Assembly: GCA_023474345.1 (NCBI GenBank)
Contig: JAMCXS010000030.1
Location: 31,748 to 95,747 of the forward strand
DNA length: 64,000 nucleotides
Direction: 5' to 3'
DNA from: Acidobacteriota bacterium
GTDB taxonomy: Bacteria; Acidobacteriota; Terriglobia; UBA7540
This document shows positions 54,842-61,440 of this stretch, one piece after another (positions within the stretch are counted from its first letter, which is position 1; every line of letters starts with the position of its first letter). The position numbers were made by a program, and so were the translations under genes. The notes under the pieces are model-generated. The model saw only the letters and a list, made by a program, of their open reading frames with translations. It was not told the origin of the DNA and made no database searches.

Positions 54842-55165
54842 CTAATCTGTGTGGAAGACTTCCTGCATATTGGCCCACCATTCTCCTTCCTGGCGGGAGG
54901 GAATGGGTTCCTGCAGGGGTTTCATGATGGCCCACCATTCCTGAGTCTTCGGGTCGGCGGCCATTTTGGCCATGTCCGCCTCGAAGTCCTGGCCCACGTA
55001 TTCGAAGTAGGCAAACAAGGTGTCGTCCTTAAAAAAGATCGAGTAGTTGCGGATGTTGCATTCGCGGATCATCTTGAGGACTTCCGGCCACACCTGAGCA
55101 TGGTAGCGAGCGTATTCTTCCAGCTTGCCTGGCCGGAGCCGAATCACTTGGCCATATCGCTTCAC
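54842..55165 (-). CDS. rhaM: L-rhamnose mutarotase
   Basis: Interconverts alpha- and beta-anomers of L-rhamnose. The 107-residue ferredoxin-like protein shows the family sequence RLRPGKLEEYARYHAQVWPEV, then RNYSIFFKDDTLFAYFEY and MAADPKTQEWWAIMKPLQEP. ATG at 55165. Followed upstream (on the minus strand) by the UroD-like gene. No rhamnose isomerase or kinase is in the window, so related aldoses may be its substrate. Confidence 0.9.
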   Translation of the reverse strand: MKRYGQVIRLRPGKLEEYARYHAQVWPEVLKMIRECNIRNYSIFFKDDTLFAYFEYVGQDFEADMAKMAADPKTQEWWAIMKPLQEPIPSRQEGEWWANMQEVFHTD

Positions 55166-55248
55166 GTTTCCTCCTCTTGATCTCGGACTTGCCGCTGTGG
55201 TCCTTTGCTCTTACAGGAGTCCGCCCGCTCCCGCGCCCGATTCGTGAA

Positions 55249-56340
55249 TCAGGCTCGATAGGCATGGACGCGATCCATCACGCGGTTTGCGGTGTCGATG
55301 TCGGGGACGTTGAGAACCTTATAAAACACGCCCCCAATCAGCCGGTGGGAATCGAGCGCCGCGAGGAACTCCGGAAATTCGGCTTGTACCACCAGCGGCA
55401 AATCGCCGGTGCGGCCCTTGAGCGAAGCAAGCTCCGAGAAGGCTGAGGGGAAGTCCTTGTCGTCGCCCAGCAGGATGGCCTTGAGGCCGCGCAACGTGGA
55501 TACGGCTTTCAGTAGGTGGCGGCCGTTGGCGTGAATGTGCAGGACGCCGCCGTCAAAAGCGGCCAGAATCCGCTCCGCCGGCTCACGTCCCCACTGCTCA
55601 AAGTATTCCACCGACGTCATGTGAAACGGATCAACGCTTTCGGAGACGATGCGCCCGGGAATCCATTGCACCATGTTGCTGCACGTTCCGCCTTCGAGCA
55701 GAGGAATCTTTTCAAAGAAAGTCTTCTGCACGTCGATATTCAGCCGGTAGGCGAACTCCACCGCCTCGCGGATTTTCTCCGGGTTATCGATCAATTCCAG
55801 ATAAGTGCGCGACCCGCCGAACAGCTCGAAGACGAAATTGAGACTGTCGATAAGGATGAAATGGCAGATGCCGAACTTGCCCTCGCCGGCGCGCCGGAAG
55901 GTCTCCAATTCGCGAAGGTAGAACTGGTACCAATGGCTTTTGTGGTCGATCGTAAGTTTTTCGAGCTCGGACCATTCCCGGAGAAGTGGCGGGACCATGG
56001 AAGAGATCCATCCGTTCTCCGGGTGCGCCATAAAGCGGACGTCGCCGCCCAGAATCCCGCCATAGAGCCCCTGGTCGAGTTCGCTCAAATACGCGGCGGG
56101 TATGGAGTCGTCGCGGACGGCGGCGCGCTCGGCCAGGAGCGCATCCCAAAAGGCGACCCGGTCGCCGAGGTCGGGACACGCGGTCGGGCCGTTCGGATAG
56201 CGCTCGGCGAAGCGCCGCAGAGCTTCCGTGGGTACGTTCATGCGCGCGTAAATCCTGTCCTGCGGGCGCTTTTCGTAAAATTCGCGCAGCCGTTCCAGCC
56301 GCTCGAAACCATCGGGGCAATATCGCAAAGGAAAATTCAT
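55249..56340 (-). CDS. Uroporphyrinogen decarboxylase-superfamily protein, likely not a heme enzyme
   Basis: 363 residues of the URO-D/methyltransferase TIM-barrel family. Segments such as DDKDFPSAFSELASLKGRTGD and LVVQAEFPEFLAAL suggest the superfamily fold, but the strict HemE substrate motifs at the N-terminus are absent. Position next to rhaM and YhcH suggests a corrinoid- or sugar-linked role. ATG at 56340 with AGGTG upstream; the longer ORF to 56445 is unlikely. Function not predicted. Confidence 0.75.
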   Translation of the reverse strand: MNFPLRYCPDGFERLERLREFYEKRPQDRIYARMNVPTEALRRFAERYPNGPTACPDLGDRVAFWDALLAERAAVRDDSIPAAYLSELDQGLYGGILGGDVRFMAHPENGWISSMVPPLLREWSELEKLTIDHKSHWYQFYLRELETFRRAGEGKFGICHFILIDSLNFVFELFGGSRTYLELIDNPEKIREAVEFAYRLNIDVQKTFFEKIPLLEGGTCSNMVQWIPGRIVSESVDPFHMTSVEYFEQWGREPAERILAAFDGGVLHIHANGRHLLKAVSTLRGLKAILLGDDKDFPSAFSELASLKGRTGDLPLVVQAEFPEFLAALDSHRLIGGVFYKVLNVPDIDTANRVMDRVHAYRA

Positions 56341-56520
56341 TCTGCACCTGCCGGGGCGCGCACGGGACCCGCGTGAGCCGCTTTTAGAAAAGTCTGCATT
56401 CGATGCGGCAAATTCCGCCGTGCCCAGCCCGCCCAGCCTGACCAAAGCTGCCTCACTCCGCCTGAGAACCTTAAGAGTTCAGTCCTTTCGCGCTACCGCG
56501 TCCATCCTATCACGCCTTTG

Positions 56521-56570
56521 GCGCCGCTGTCCCCGCCGGCGGCTTTCGGCGCTGAATCGCGCGCCTCTAC
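56521..56570. repeat. Degenerate REP-like element
   Basis: GCGCCGC, GCCGGCGGC and TTCGGCGCTG followed by GCGCGCCTCTAC, with a CTAC end at 56567-56570. It aligns by eye with the intact doublet at 58314-58363 (shared GCGCCG..CCGGCG..TTTCGGCGCTG..TCG.GCGCC..CTAC pattern), but the GTAG end is lost. Found in the 350-bp divergent gap before the YhcH gene. Confidence 0.5.
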
Positions 56571-56689
56571 AGGAGAGGCCCACCATATTCTGCAATTCTC
56601 AATAAGTTCGACAGCTTTTTTATTGTGGTGCATAATCACTCTTTAACAAACGTCGAGACTTTTTCGAGTCAGTCGCAAGGAGGCGGCAA

Positions 56690-57145
56690 ATGATCTTGGA
56701 CACACTCACAAACGCGGAACGGCTACAGAAGTTGCATCCCGGCCTCGGGGCGGCGTTCCAATTCCTCCGGGGAACGAATTTGCGTGAGCTCCCCGAAGGG
56801 CGACGGGAAATTGAAAGTCCCCGGCTTTATGCGCTGGTCGTTCGTGGTCCGGGCCGGGGTCAAAAGGGGACAAAGCTGGAGGCGCATCGCCGCTACATTG
56901 ACGTCCAGTATTCCCTCATCGGCCACGACGTGATCGGCTGGAAGCAGCTTGCAACTTGCCAGAATCCCGTGGATGCCTACGACGAAGTAAAGGATATCCA
57001 GTTTTTCGTTGACGCTCCGGATTCCTGGGTGACCATACCGCAGGGAAGCTTCGGGATTTTCTACCCCGAGGATGCCCATGCGCCCATGGCCGCCGAAAGC
57101 CCGATTTATAAGGTCGTCGTCAAAGTCCTTGTCGACTGGCAGTAA
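56690..57145 (+). CDS. YhcH/YjgK/YiaL-family protein (DUF386)
   Basis: 151 residues. Cupin-like family linked to sugar catabolism (EbgC, YiaL, NanQ-like anomerases). Shown by KLEAHRRYIDVQYSLIG, YDEVKDIQFF and PQGSFGIFYPEDAHAP with likely metal-binding His and Glu. ATG at 56690 with AGGAGGCGGC upstream. Next to UroD-like and rhaM, it suggests a small sugar-handling patch although read on the opposite strand. Confidence 0.88.
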   Translation: MILDTLTNAERLQKLHPGLGAAFQFLRGTNLRELPEGRREIESPRLYALVVRGPGRGQKGTKLEAHRRYIDVQYSLIGHDVIGWKQLATCQNPVDAYDEVKDIQFFVDAPDSWVTIPQGSFGIFYPEDAHAPMAAESPIYKVVVKVLVDWQ

Positions 57146-57244
57146 AGCAGCGCGACCTTCAAATTCGCGGCTTTTCCCACGTCTGAAATCTGAAATCACC
57201 GATCTCAAATCGCCCCGGGCGCGCCCCGCAAGCGCGTTTTTCAC

Positions 57245-57270
57245 GTAGAGACGCCTCGCTAAGGCGTCTC
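57245..57270. repeat. REP unit, GTAG plus 9-bp stem
   Basis: GTAG at 57245-57248 leads into a perfect stem GAGACGCCT/AGGCGTCTC with loop CGCTA. It is the first of a series of such units in the 412-bp gap before the RAYT gene. There is no gene in 57146-57557. Confidence 0.65.
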
Positions 57271-57317
57271 AAAAAATGAGACGTTTGCAGAAACCTGTGG
57301 TGCTGTTGACGGGACGC

Positions 57318-57394
57318 GTAGGGCAATTCATGAATTGCCCTTTTCGCGGCGTCTTGCAAATTTTCACGCCGGGCGATTCGTGAATCGCCCCTAC
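57318..57394. repeat. REP doublet (BIME) 5' of the RAYT gene
   Basis: GTAG at 57318-57321 followed by the perfect 20-bp palindrome GGGCAATTCATGAATTGCCC (57321-57340). Then GGGCGATTC-GT-GAATCGCCC (57371-57390) and CTAC (57391-57394). The two units are in inverted orientation. Confidence 0.75.
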
Positions 57395-57441
57395 CTGCGC
57401 TCCATGTCGCACGTCCAACGCGCGCTGCCCGCACACATCGC
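57372..57441. repeat. Left copy of imperfect direct repeat flanking the RAYT gene
   Basis: Begins with a 24-bp block (GGCGATTCGTG then AATCGCCCCTACC) and ends with the 17-bp block CTGCCCGCACACATCGC at 57425-57441. Both blocks recur at 58376-58399 and 58427-58443 in the same order, with nearly equal spacing. Confidence 0.7.
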
Positions 57442-57490
57442 ACCATTCCAACCTGACGCCGTTATTCTTGCATTCGAAACGCACGAGCGG

Positions 57491-57523
57491 GTAGCGCAGA
57501 GTCTGTGCGTTTCAGACTCTGCG
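57491..57523 (+). repeat. REP unit immediately 5' of the RAYT gene
   Basis: GTAG at 57491-57494 then an 11-bp stem CGCAGAGTCTG/CAGACTCTGCG (57495-57505 and 57513-57523) with a 7-base loop. It is the mirror image of the unit just after the gene. Confidence 0.8.
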
Positions 57524-57557
57524 GTTTTGGGGTTGTTAATGGGGCGCTGGGGGCGGT

Positions 57558-58091
57558 ATGCTGGCGGACATGTCACGCCTGCGCCGGTTGGTATTGTCCG
57601 ATCGTTTTTTCTCTGTTTCGTGCCGGCTGGCCCGGCATCGCGAACTGTTGAGCGAAGCAGAATTTGAACAACTGGCTGGGGTGATGCGCCAGCGGCGGGA
57701 AGAACACGGGTTTCTGCTCACGGCCTGGGTGCTGATGCCGGATCACTGGCACGCCATCATCTTTCCGCGCTTTCCGCTGACCATTTCGCGGGTGATGGAG
57801 GCGATCAAGGTGGGGTCCACGTTGCGAATCAACGGCGCCCGGAAGCGAAAGGGGCTGCTGTGGCAACCGCGATTTTTCGACCGGGCAGTGCGGACGGTCA
57901 AAGAGTACAGTGAGAAGATTGAGTATATTCACCGGAACCCGGTTCGGGCAGGGCTTGTTCAACACCCGGAGGATTGGCGCTGGTCCAGCGTGCGGGAATA
58001 TGCGGGGACGCTTCAGGAAGAGACAACGCGTCACCCCACGCTGCCCATTGACCGCTTTCTGCTGCCGTCGGACGAACGAGCCCGAATCTGA
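57558..58091 (+). CDS. REP-associated tyrosine transposase (RAYT, Y1 HUH family)
   Basis: 178 codons. The HUH motif is His63-Trp-His65 in LMPDHWHAIIFP, and the candidate nucleophile is a Tyr in VKEYSEKIEYIHRNPVRAG (Tyr117 or Tyr123). A WQPRFFDR segment and the C-terminal HPEDWRWSSVREYAG are typical. RAYTs cut single-stranded REP hairpins at GTAG ends and are domesticated relatives of IS200/IS605 transposases. The start is ATG 57558 or 57570. REP units lie directly on both sides in inverted orientation, which is the canonical arrangement. Confidence 0.93.
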   Translation: MLADMSRLRRLVLSDRFFSVSCRLARHRELLSEAEFEQLAGVMRQRREEHGFLLTAWVLMPDHWHAIIFPRFPLTISRVMEAIKVGSTLRINGARKRKGLLWQPRFFDRAVRTVKEYSEKIEYIHRNPVRAGLVQHPEDWRWSSVREYAGTLQEETTRHPTLPIDRFLLPSDERARI

Positions 58092-58099
58092 CAAAAAGC

Positions 58100-58128
58100 C
58101 GCAGAGTCTCTTCGAGACTCTGCGCTAC
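58100..58128 (-). repeat. REP unit immediately 3' of the RAYT gene
   Basis: An 11-bp stem CGCAGAGTCTC/GAGACTCTGCG (58100-58110 and 58114-58124) with a 3-base loop, followed by CTAC (58125-58128), i.e. GTAG read on the other strand. The stem shares nine bases with the unit at 57495, so the gene sits between an inverted REP pair. It may also end transcription of the gene. Confidence 0.8.
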
Positions 58129-58313
58129 CCGCTGTCGAGGCCGGATCAACCTCGTTGCAGGAGCCTGTTCAGTGGCTTGGTAACTGAAACTTGCCTTGCG
58201 GGGGTTAATGCTGGAGTCCGGTCACTTTGCAGGAGCTGGTAGCCACACTAAGTGCTTTCCTGAGTGGGTTCTTCCAGTGGTAATAAGGACCGTCGCAAAA
58301 TATAGCCCTGGCT

Positions 58314-58398
58314 GTAGCGCCGTCCTCACCGGCGCTTTTCGGCGCTGGGTCGAGCGCCGCTACGGGATGTTTAGAGGCGATTCGTGAATCGCCCCTAC
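58314..58398. repeat. REP doublet plus further inverted unit
   Basis: GTAG (58314-58317), stem GCGCCG/CGGCGC, stem CGGCGCT/AGCGCCG and CTAC (58360-58363) form one doublet. A third unit GGCGATTC-GT-GAATCGCC with CTAC at 58395-58398 follows. The gap 58092-58471 otherwise contains no gene. Confidence 0.75.
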
Positions 58399-58443
58399 CA
58401 CTGTTCCGTTTCGCCAGCCCCACGCACTGCCCGCACACATCGC
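58376..58443. repeat. Right copy of imperfect direct repeat flanking the RAYT gene
   Basis: Carries the same 24-bp block (58376-58399) and the 17-bp CTGCCCGCACACATCGC (58427-58443) as the left copy about 1.0 kb upstream. Spacing between blocks is 29 bases here and 30 on the left. Confidence 0.7.
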
Positions 58444-58471
58444 TGAACCGCAATGTGCGCCCGTTCGGGTT

Positions 58472-59254
58472 TCACAAATACGCGCGGAACCAGTCGACCG
58501 TCCGCCGGATCACTTCCGACTCCGCGGCGAGCGAGGTATAGGTGTGATCGGCGCCGGGGATGATGACCTTCCGCTTGATCCGGACGCCCGCGGCGCGCAG
58601 CAAATCCTGCGCATGGGAGCGGGGCACCGTTTCGTCCTTTCCGGGATGAATGACGAGGGTGGGGTGGAAAAATTGCGCGAGGGCTTTGAGCGGATCGACC
58701 TCGGATGCTTCCCGCAGGAAGCTTAGAGATACTTCCCGCGCGTCATACTCGATGGAGGCCGCGTCTCCGTCAGCCTGTTTGCCCATTTTCAAAGCCAACC
58801 TTTGCAGGATGGAAGGGTGCGCGACCGCGCTCCACAGCACCGCGCATTTGGCTCTGGCTCCGGACGCAACCGCAGCGGCTACGCATCCGCCAAGCGATAG
58901 CCCGCAAAGCCCAATCCGGCCGGGATCGATGGCTTTTTGCCGCCGGATGAACCGAATCGCATCCCGGGCGTCGGCGATTTCGCTCTGGAGCGTAACTTCC
59001 CGAAATTCTCCCGCTGATTCGCCCGAGCCGTAAAAATCAAAGCGCAAGGACGCGACGCCGTTGCGGGCGAGCGCACGGGCACACTTGATGAAAATCCAAT
59101 GGGATTCCATACGGTCGCCCGTGAATCCATGGAAGAAGACCACGCCCGGCGCCGGGTTTGGCGCCGCGGTCCGGTCGGGAAGGTGAACCATGCCGCGCAG
59201 GAGCTTGTCGCGGCGGTTGGGAAATTCCACGCAGGATTCTTTCATCGCGCTCAA
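58472..59254 (-). CDS. Alpha/beta hydrolase (dienelactone hydrolase/prolyl oligopeptidase-like)
   Basis: 260 residues. Nucleophile Ser120 in GLSLGG, acid Asp in HPGKDETVP and catalytic His in GADHTYTS. Oxyanion region VVFFHGFTGDRMES. The nearest families are acyl esterases and feruloyl- or cinnamoyl-esterase-like hydrolases. Start ATG 59254, with 59245 as alternative. Adjacent to REP elements. Substrate unknown. Confidence 0.9.
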   Translation of the reverse strand: MSAMKESCVEFPNRRDKLLRGMVHLPDRTAAPNPAPGVVFFHGFTGDRMESHWIFIKCARALARNGVASLRFDFYGSGESAGEFREVTLQSEIADARDAIRFIRRQKAIDPGRIGLCGLSLGGCVAAAVASGARAKCAVLWSAVAHPSILQRLALKMGKQADGDAASIEYDAREVSLSFLREASEVDPLKALAQFFHPTLVIHPGKDETVPRSHAQDLLRAAGVRIKRKVIIPGADHTYTSLAAESEVIRRTVDWFRAYL

Positions 59255-59568
59255 ACGGTCACCTGCCGGGGGCGCGAGCGGGACGCGGCAGGGAAGGCGA
59301 GCCGCCGGCCACTAGGCACGATACATAGCCTACATTTGATTCTATGGCCGCCAGGCCCCCGAAATGGGATTTCTGGGATTTTGGCCTCGCAAAATGCCAA
59401 TTTTTCAAGTACTTGATAATACAGCACTTGATTGATATTTGTGCGCCCTCGAAGCAATTTTGGAGCAAAAGTTGTTCGATAAATGCACATCGGGCAGATT
59501 TTACACTTCCCCCCTCCCAGCCCGCCGAAGGGCTCGCTGCCACGCTCGTCGAGATGCCCGGCTCCTGC
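59255..59568. other. Intergenic gap with a 12-bp perfect palindrome
   Basis: No gene recognised. TCAAGTACTTGA at 59405-59416 is a perfect palindrome in an AT-rich stretch (about 59395-59450), about 150 bp upstream of the hydrolase start on the minus strand; it might be an operator or promoter part. Confidence 0.35.
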
Positions 59569-60036
59569 TCAGGCCCGAAGAGTACGGGCGTTTACGAAAG
59601 GACGAATCCAGGATTCAGGTTGGGCTTGCGGTTGTTCCTTCTTGATCTTATAACCGTTTTTCTTCCAGGAATCGAGCCGGCAAAACGAAGTTGTCTTGTA
59701 GCCCATCTTTTGAAGCTCCAGCGCGGCACGAGAGCTGCGCCCTCCCTGGTCGCACACGGTTATGATGGTTGTGTCTTTGGGGATGTGCAGTTGCTGAATC
59801 GTTTTGGGGAGGTCATCGATCGGGATGTTAATGGCGTCCGGAATACGACCGTTGGAATATTCTTCCGGTGTGCGAACGTCGATGACCAGGATCTTTGCAT
59901 TCTTGCTCAGCAGCGAATGGAGATGCTTCGCTGCAGTTTCACTAGCCCCGGGCGCGACGGACGGATGCTGTTGGGGAGACCCGAACAAAACGGGACCACA
60001 AATAAACAGCATCAAACCTGCCATTACATGCTTCAT
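59569..60036 (-). CDS. Exported rhodanese-domain protein
   Basis: 155 residues with an N-terminal signal peptide (about 1-20) and a single rhodanese domain (about 40-135). The active-site loop is Cys95 in TVCDQGGRSSRAA and the characteristic VIDVRTPEEYSNGRIPDAINIP is present. Sulfurtransferase or sulfur-carrier activity in the periplasm is expected. The ATG at 60036 overlaps the end of the Tat-signal ORF by four bases (ATGA), and AAAGGAG also lies upstream. Its partner reductase or oxidase is not visible. Confidence 0.88.
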   Translation of the reverse strand: MKHVMAGLMLFICGPVLFGSPQQHPSVAPGASETAAKHLHSLLSKNAKILVIDVRTPEEYSNGRIPDAINIPIDDLPKTIQQLHIPKDTTIITVCDQGGRSSRAALELQKMGYKTTSFCRLDSWKKNGYKIKKEQPQAQPESWIRPFVNARTLRA

Positions 60037-60263
60037 GGTCTTTGCCTGCTCCTTTCTGAAAACGTCAGTCTATCTGGCCTAGCCCAGCCATGCCGGATTG
60101 TGCCACGTCGAATCAAACTGATGCGTGGTCTTAAAAGGCTCGAATCCGCGGCGAATGCCTTCTCAATGCTGCGCGTGCCAAGACCCGTTCCGGCGACACC
60201 GGCGATTCCCGCGGCAGCCACCCGGCTGAGAAAGTCACGACGTGTTTGTCGCTTCTTGCCCAT
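60033..60263 (-). pseudogene. Tat-signal ORF with probable frameshift
   Basis: The ORF begins with a textbook twin-arginine signal, TRRDFLSRVAAAG followed by a Gly/Ala hydrophobic stretch and a likely cleavage AFAA. After codon about 39 the frame becomes Arg-rich and looks non-coding. One extra G in the GCGG run near 60144 would switch to a frame reading GFEPFKTTHQFDSTWHNPAWLG with a stop at 60079-60081, which looks like a natural C-terminus. So this is either a frameshifted small Tat protein or a sequence error. It overlaps the rhodanese gene by four bases. Confidence 0.5.
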
Positions 60264-60442
60264 GCAACCGCCTCTTAGGTTGTACGCTGGCCCGAAAAAA
60301 TGATTCGTAGCTTTACAGGATTAAACAGTTATTGTATCACCCTTCCTGTTGAAATCGTCCAACCTCGCTGTTCAGCCCACGATTTCCAACACTGTGCAGA
60401 ACGCCGCCATCGGCAACGACAATTCCGTGACAGGCCGACTGA

Positions 60443-60877
60443 TTGGCGCCGGCAAGAAGCCGCTATGCGGAAAGAAGTGATTACCATGTCAGGGCTGAGG
60501 GAAGCGGCAATCGGCAGGGCTACGAGGCGCTTGACGAGGTCGAGTGTGCGGTGATTAATCCCGACGGAGAAAACATCTGGGGCATTCAATTTCCACCGCT
60601 CCGCGCCGGAGAAACGGAGGAATCAAACGTGCTACTGGAGCGCCGAAAATGCGGATCGCGTGAATTCTTGTCCCTGTCTTCCATTGAACTCGAAGTGCTG
60701 CGAGCCTCGGGAATCCTGACAAAACTCTGTGCCCGGTGCCACACAACCGGACCATGGCCTTACGAGACTCAGGGTTCTTTCCTTGTGTGTTGCCACGTGC
60801 GTCGCCTTGCCAGGTTTCGAGAGGAGTTCTGCCCTCAATCGTTGTGCGATGGGTGGTTCACAGCTAGAATAAATTAG
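60443..60877 (+). pseudogene. Remnant of a PilZ-domain protein
   Basis: Residues about 31-110 of this ORF read like the C-terminal half of a PilZ protein of the Acidobacteriota type: INPDGENIWGIQFPPL, then RKCGSREFLSLSSIELEV, VLRASGILTKLCARC and TTGPW. In the expected CxxC metal knuckle the first position is Arg instead of Cys (ERRKCG). The PilZ N-terminal part (RxxxR and NxSxGG motifs) is missing upstream and the C-terminus has no match, so the gene is broken. The upstream stretch 60300-60440 has no recognisable frame. Confidence 0.55.
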
Positions 60878-60934
60878 AAACGAACAAGATGTTCGACATC
60901 GATTCCGGCAAGCCCCGGAAAAGGGGAGGCTCCA

Positions 60935-61324
60935 ATGATTAATGTGTTAAGAAGTTTTGACCGGACTCATTCTTTTTGCCGGAGGAGAATTGGGATTCCC
61001 CTTATGGGAGGAGCACTTTCGTTAGTCTTCTTCATTCCCAGCCCTCTGAATGCTCAGAATCGCCAATATCCCGTCGCACCTCCTTTCCCTCGACCTCCAG
61101 CCATCCATTCGCCAAAAAGATCCGAGAAGCAGAAAGAGGCGCTCATCAAGTACAACTTCGAGAACATGAAAAAACACGCCGACCAGCTCGCGGAGCTTGC
61201 CCAATCTCTCCAAAAGAAAATCAACGCGTCCAACCAAGATGTGCTTTCGGTTGATGTCGTACGTCAGGCTGAACAAATTGAGAAACTGGCCAAGAAAATC
61301 AAGAATGAAGCTAGAGGATATTAG
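60935..61324 (+). CDS. Secreted helical protein of unknown function
   Basis: 129 residues: signal-like hydrophobic segment at about 20-40, a Pro-rich stretch (YPVAPPFPRPPAIHSPK), then an amphipathic helix pair (KKHADQLAELAQSLQKKINASNQDVL and QAEQIEKLAKKIKNEARGY). Coiled-coil character; periplasmic. Similar short proteins are scattered in Acidobacteriota. AAAGGGGAGGC lies before the ATG at 60935. Function unknown. Confidence 0.72.
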   Translation: MINVLRSFDRTHSFCRRRIGIPLMGGALSLVFFIPSPLNAQNRQYPVAPPFPRPPAIHSPKRSEKQKEALIKYNFENMKKHADQLAELAQSLQKKINASNQDVLSVDVVRQAEQIEKLAKKIKNEARGY

Positions 61325-61440
61325 CCGATCCCTGCCGGAATCAGACACTCCCCCCTTCGACCTGTAATTGACAGAAGACCAGTTATCTCCGCCGGCAAGC
61401 GAAGAATCGAGATGTTCCAGAACGGAGCCCGATGCCGCGA

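Noticed and set aside
53649..54845. 398-codon plus-strand ORF opposite the DUF255 gene
   Set aside because: Shadow of a recognised family on the minus strand.
59344..60303. 319-codon plus-strand ORF across the rhodanese locus
   Set aside because: Runs antisense to rhodanese and the Tat ORF and has no recognisable domain.
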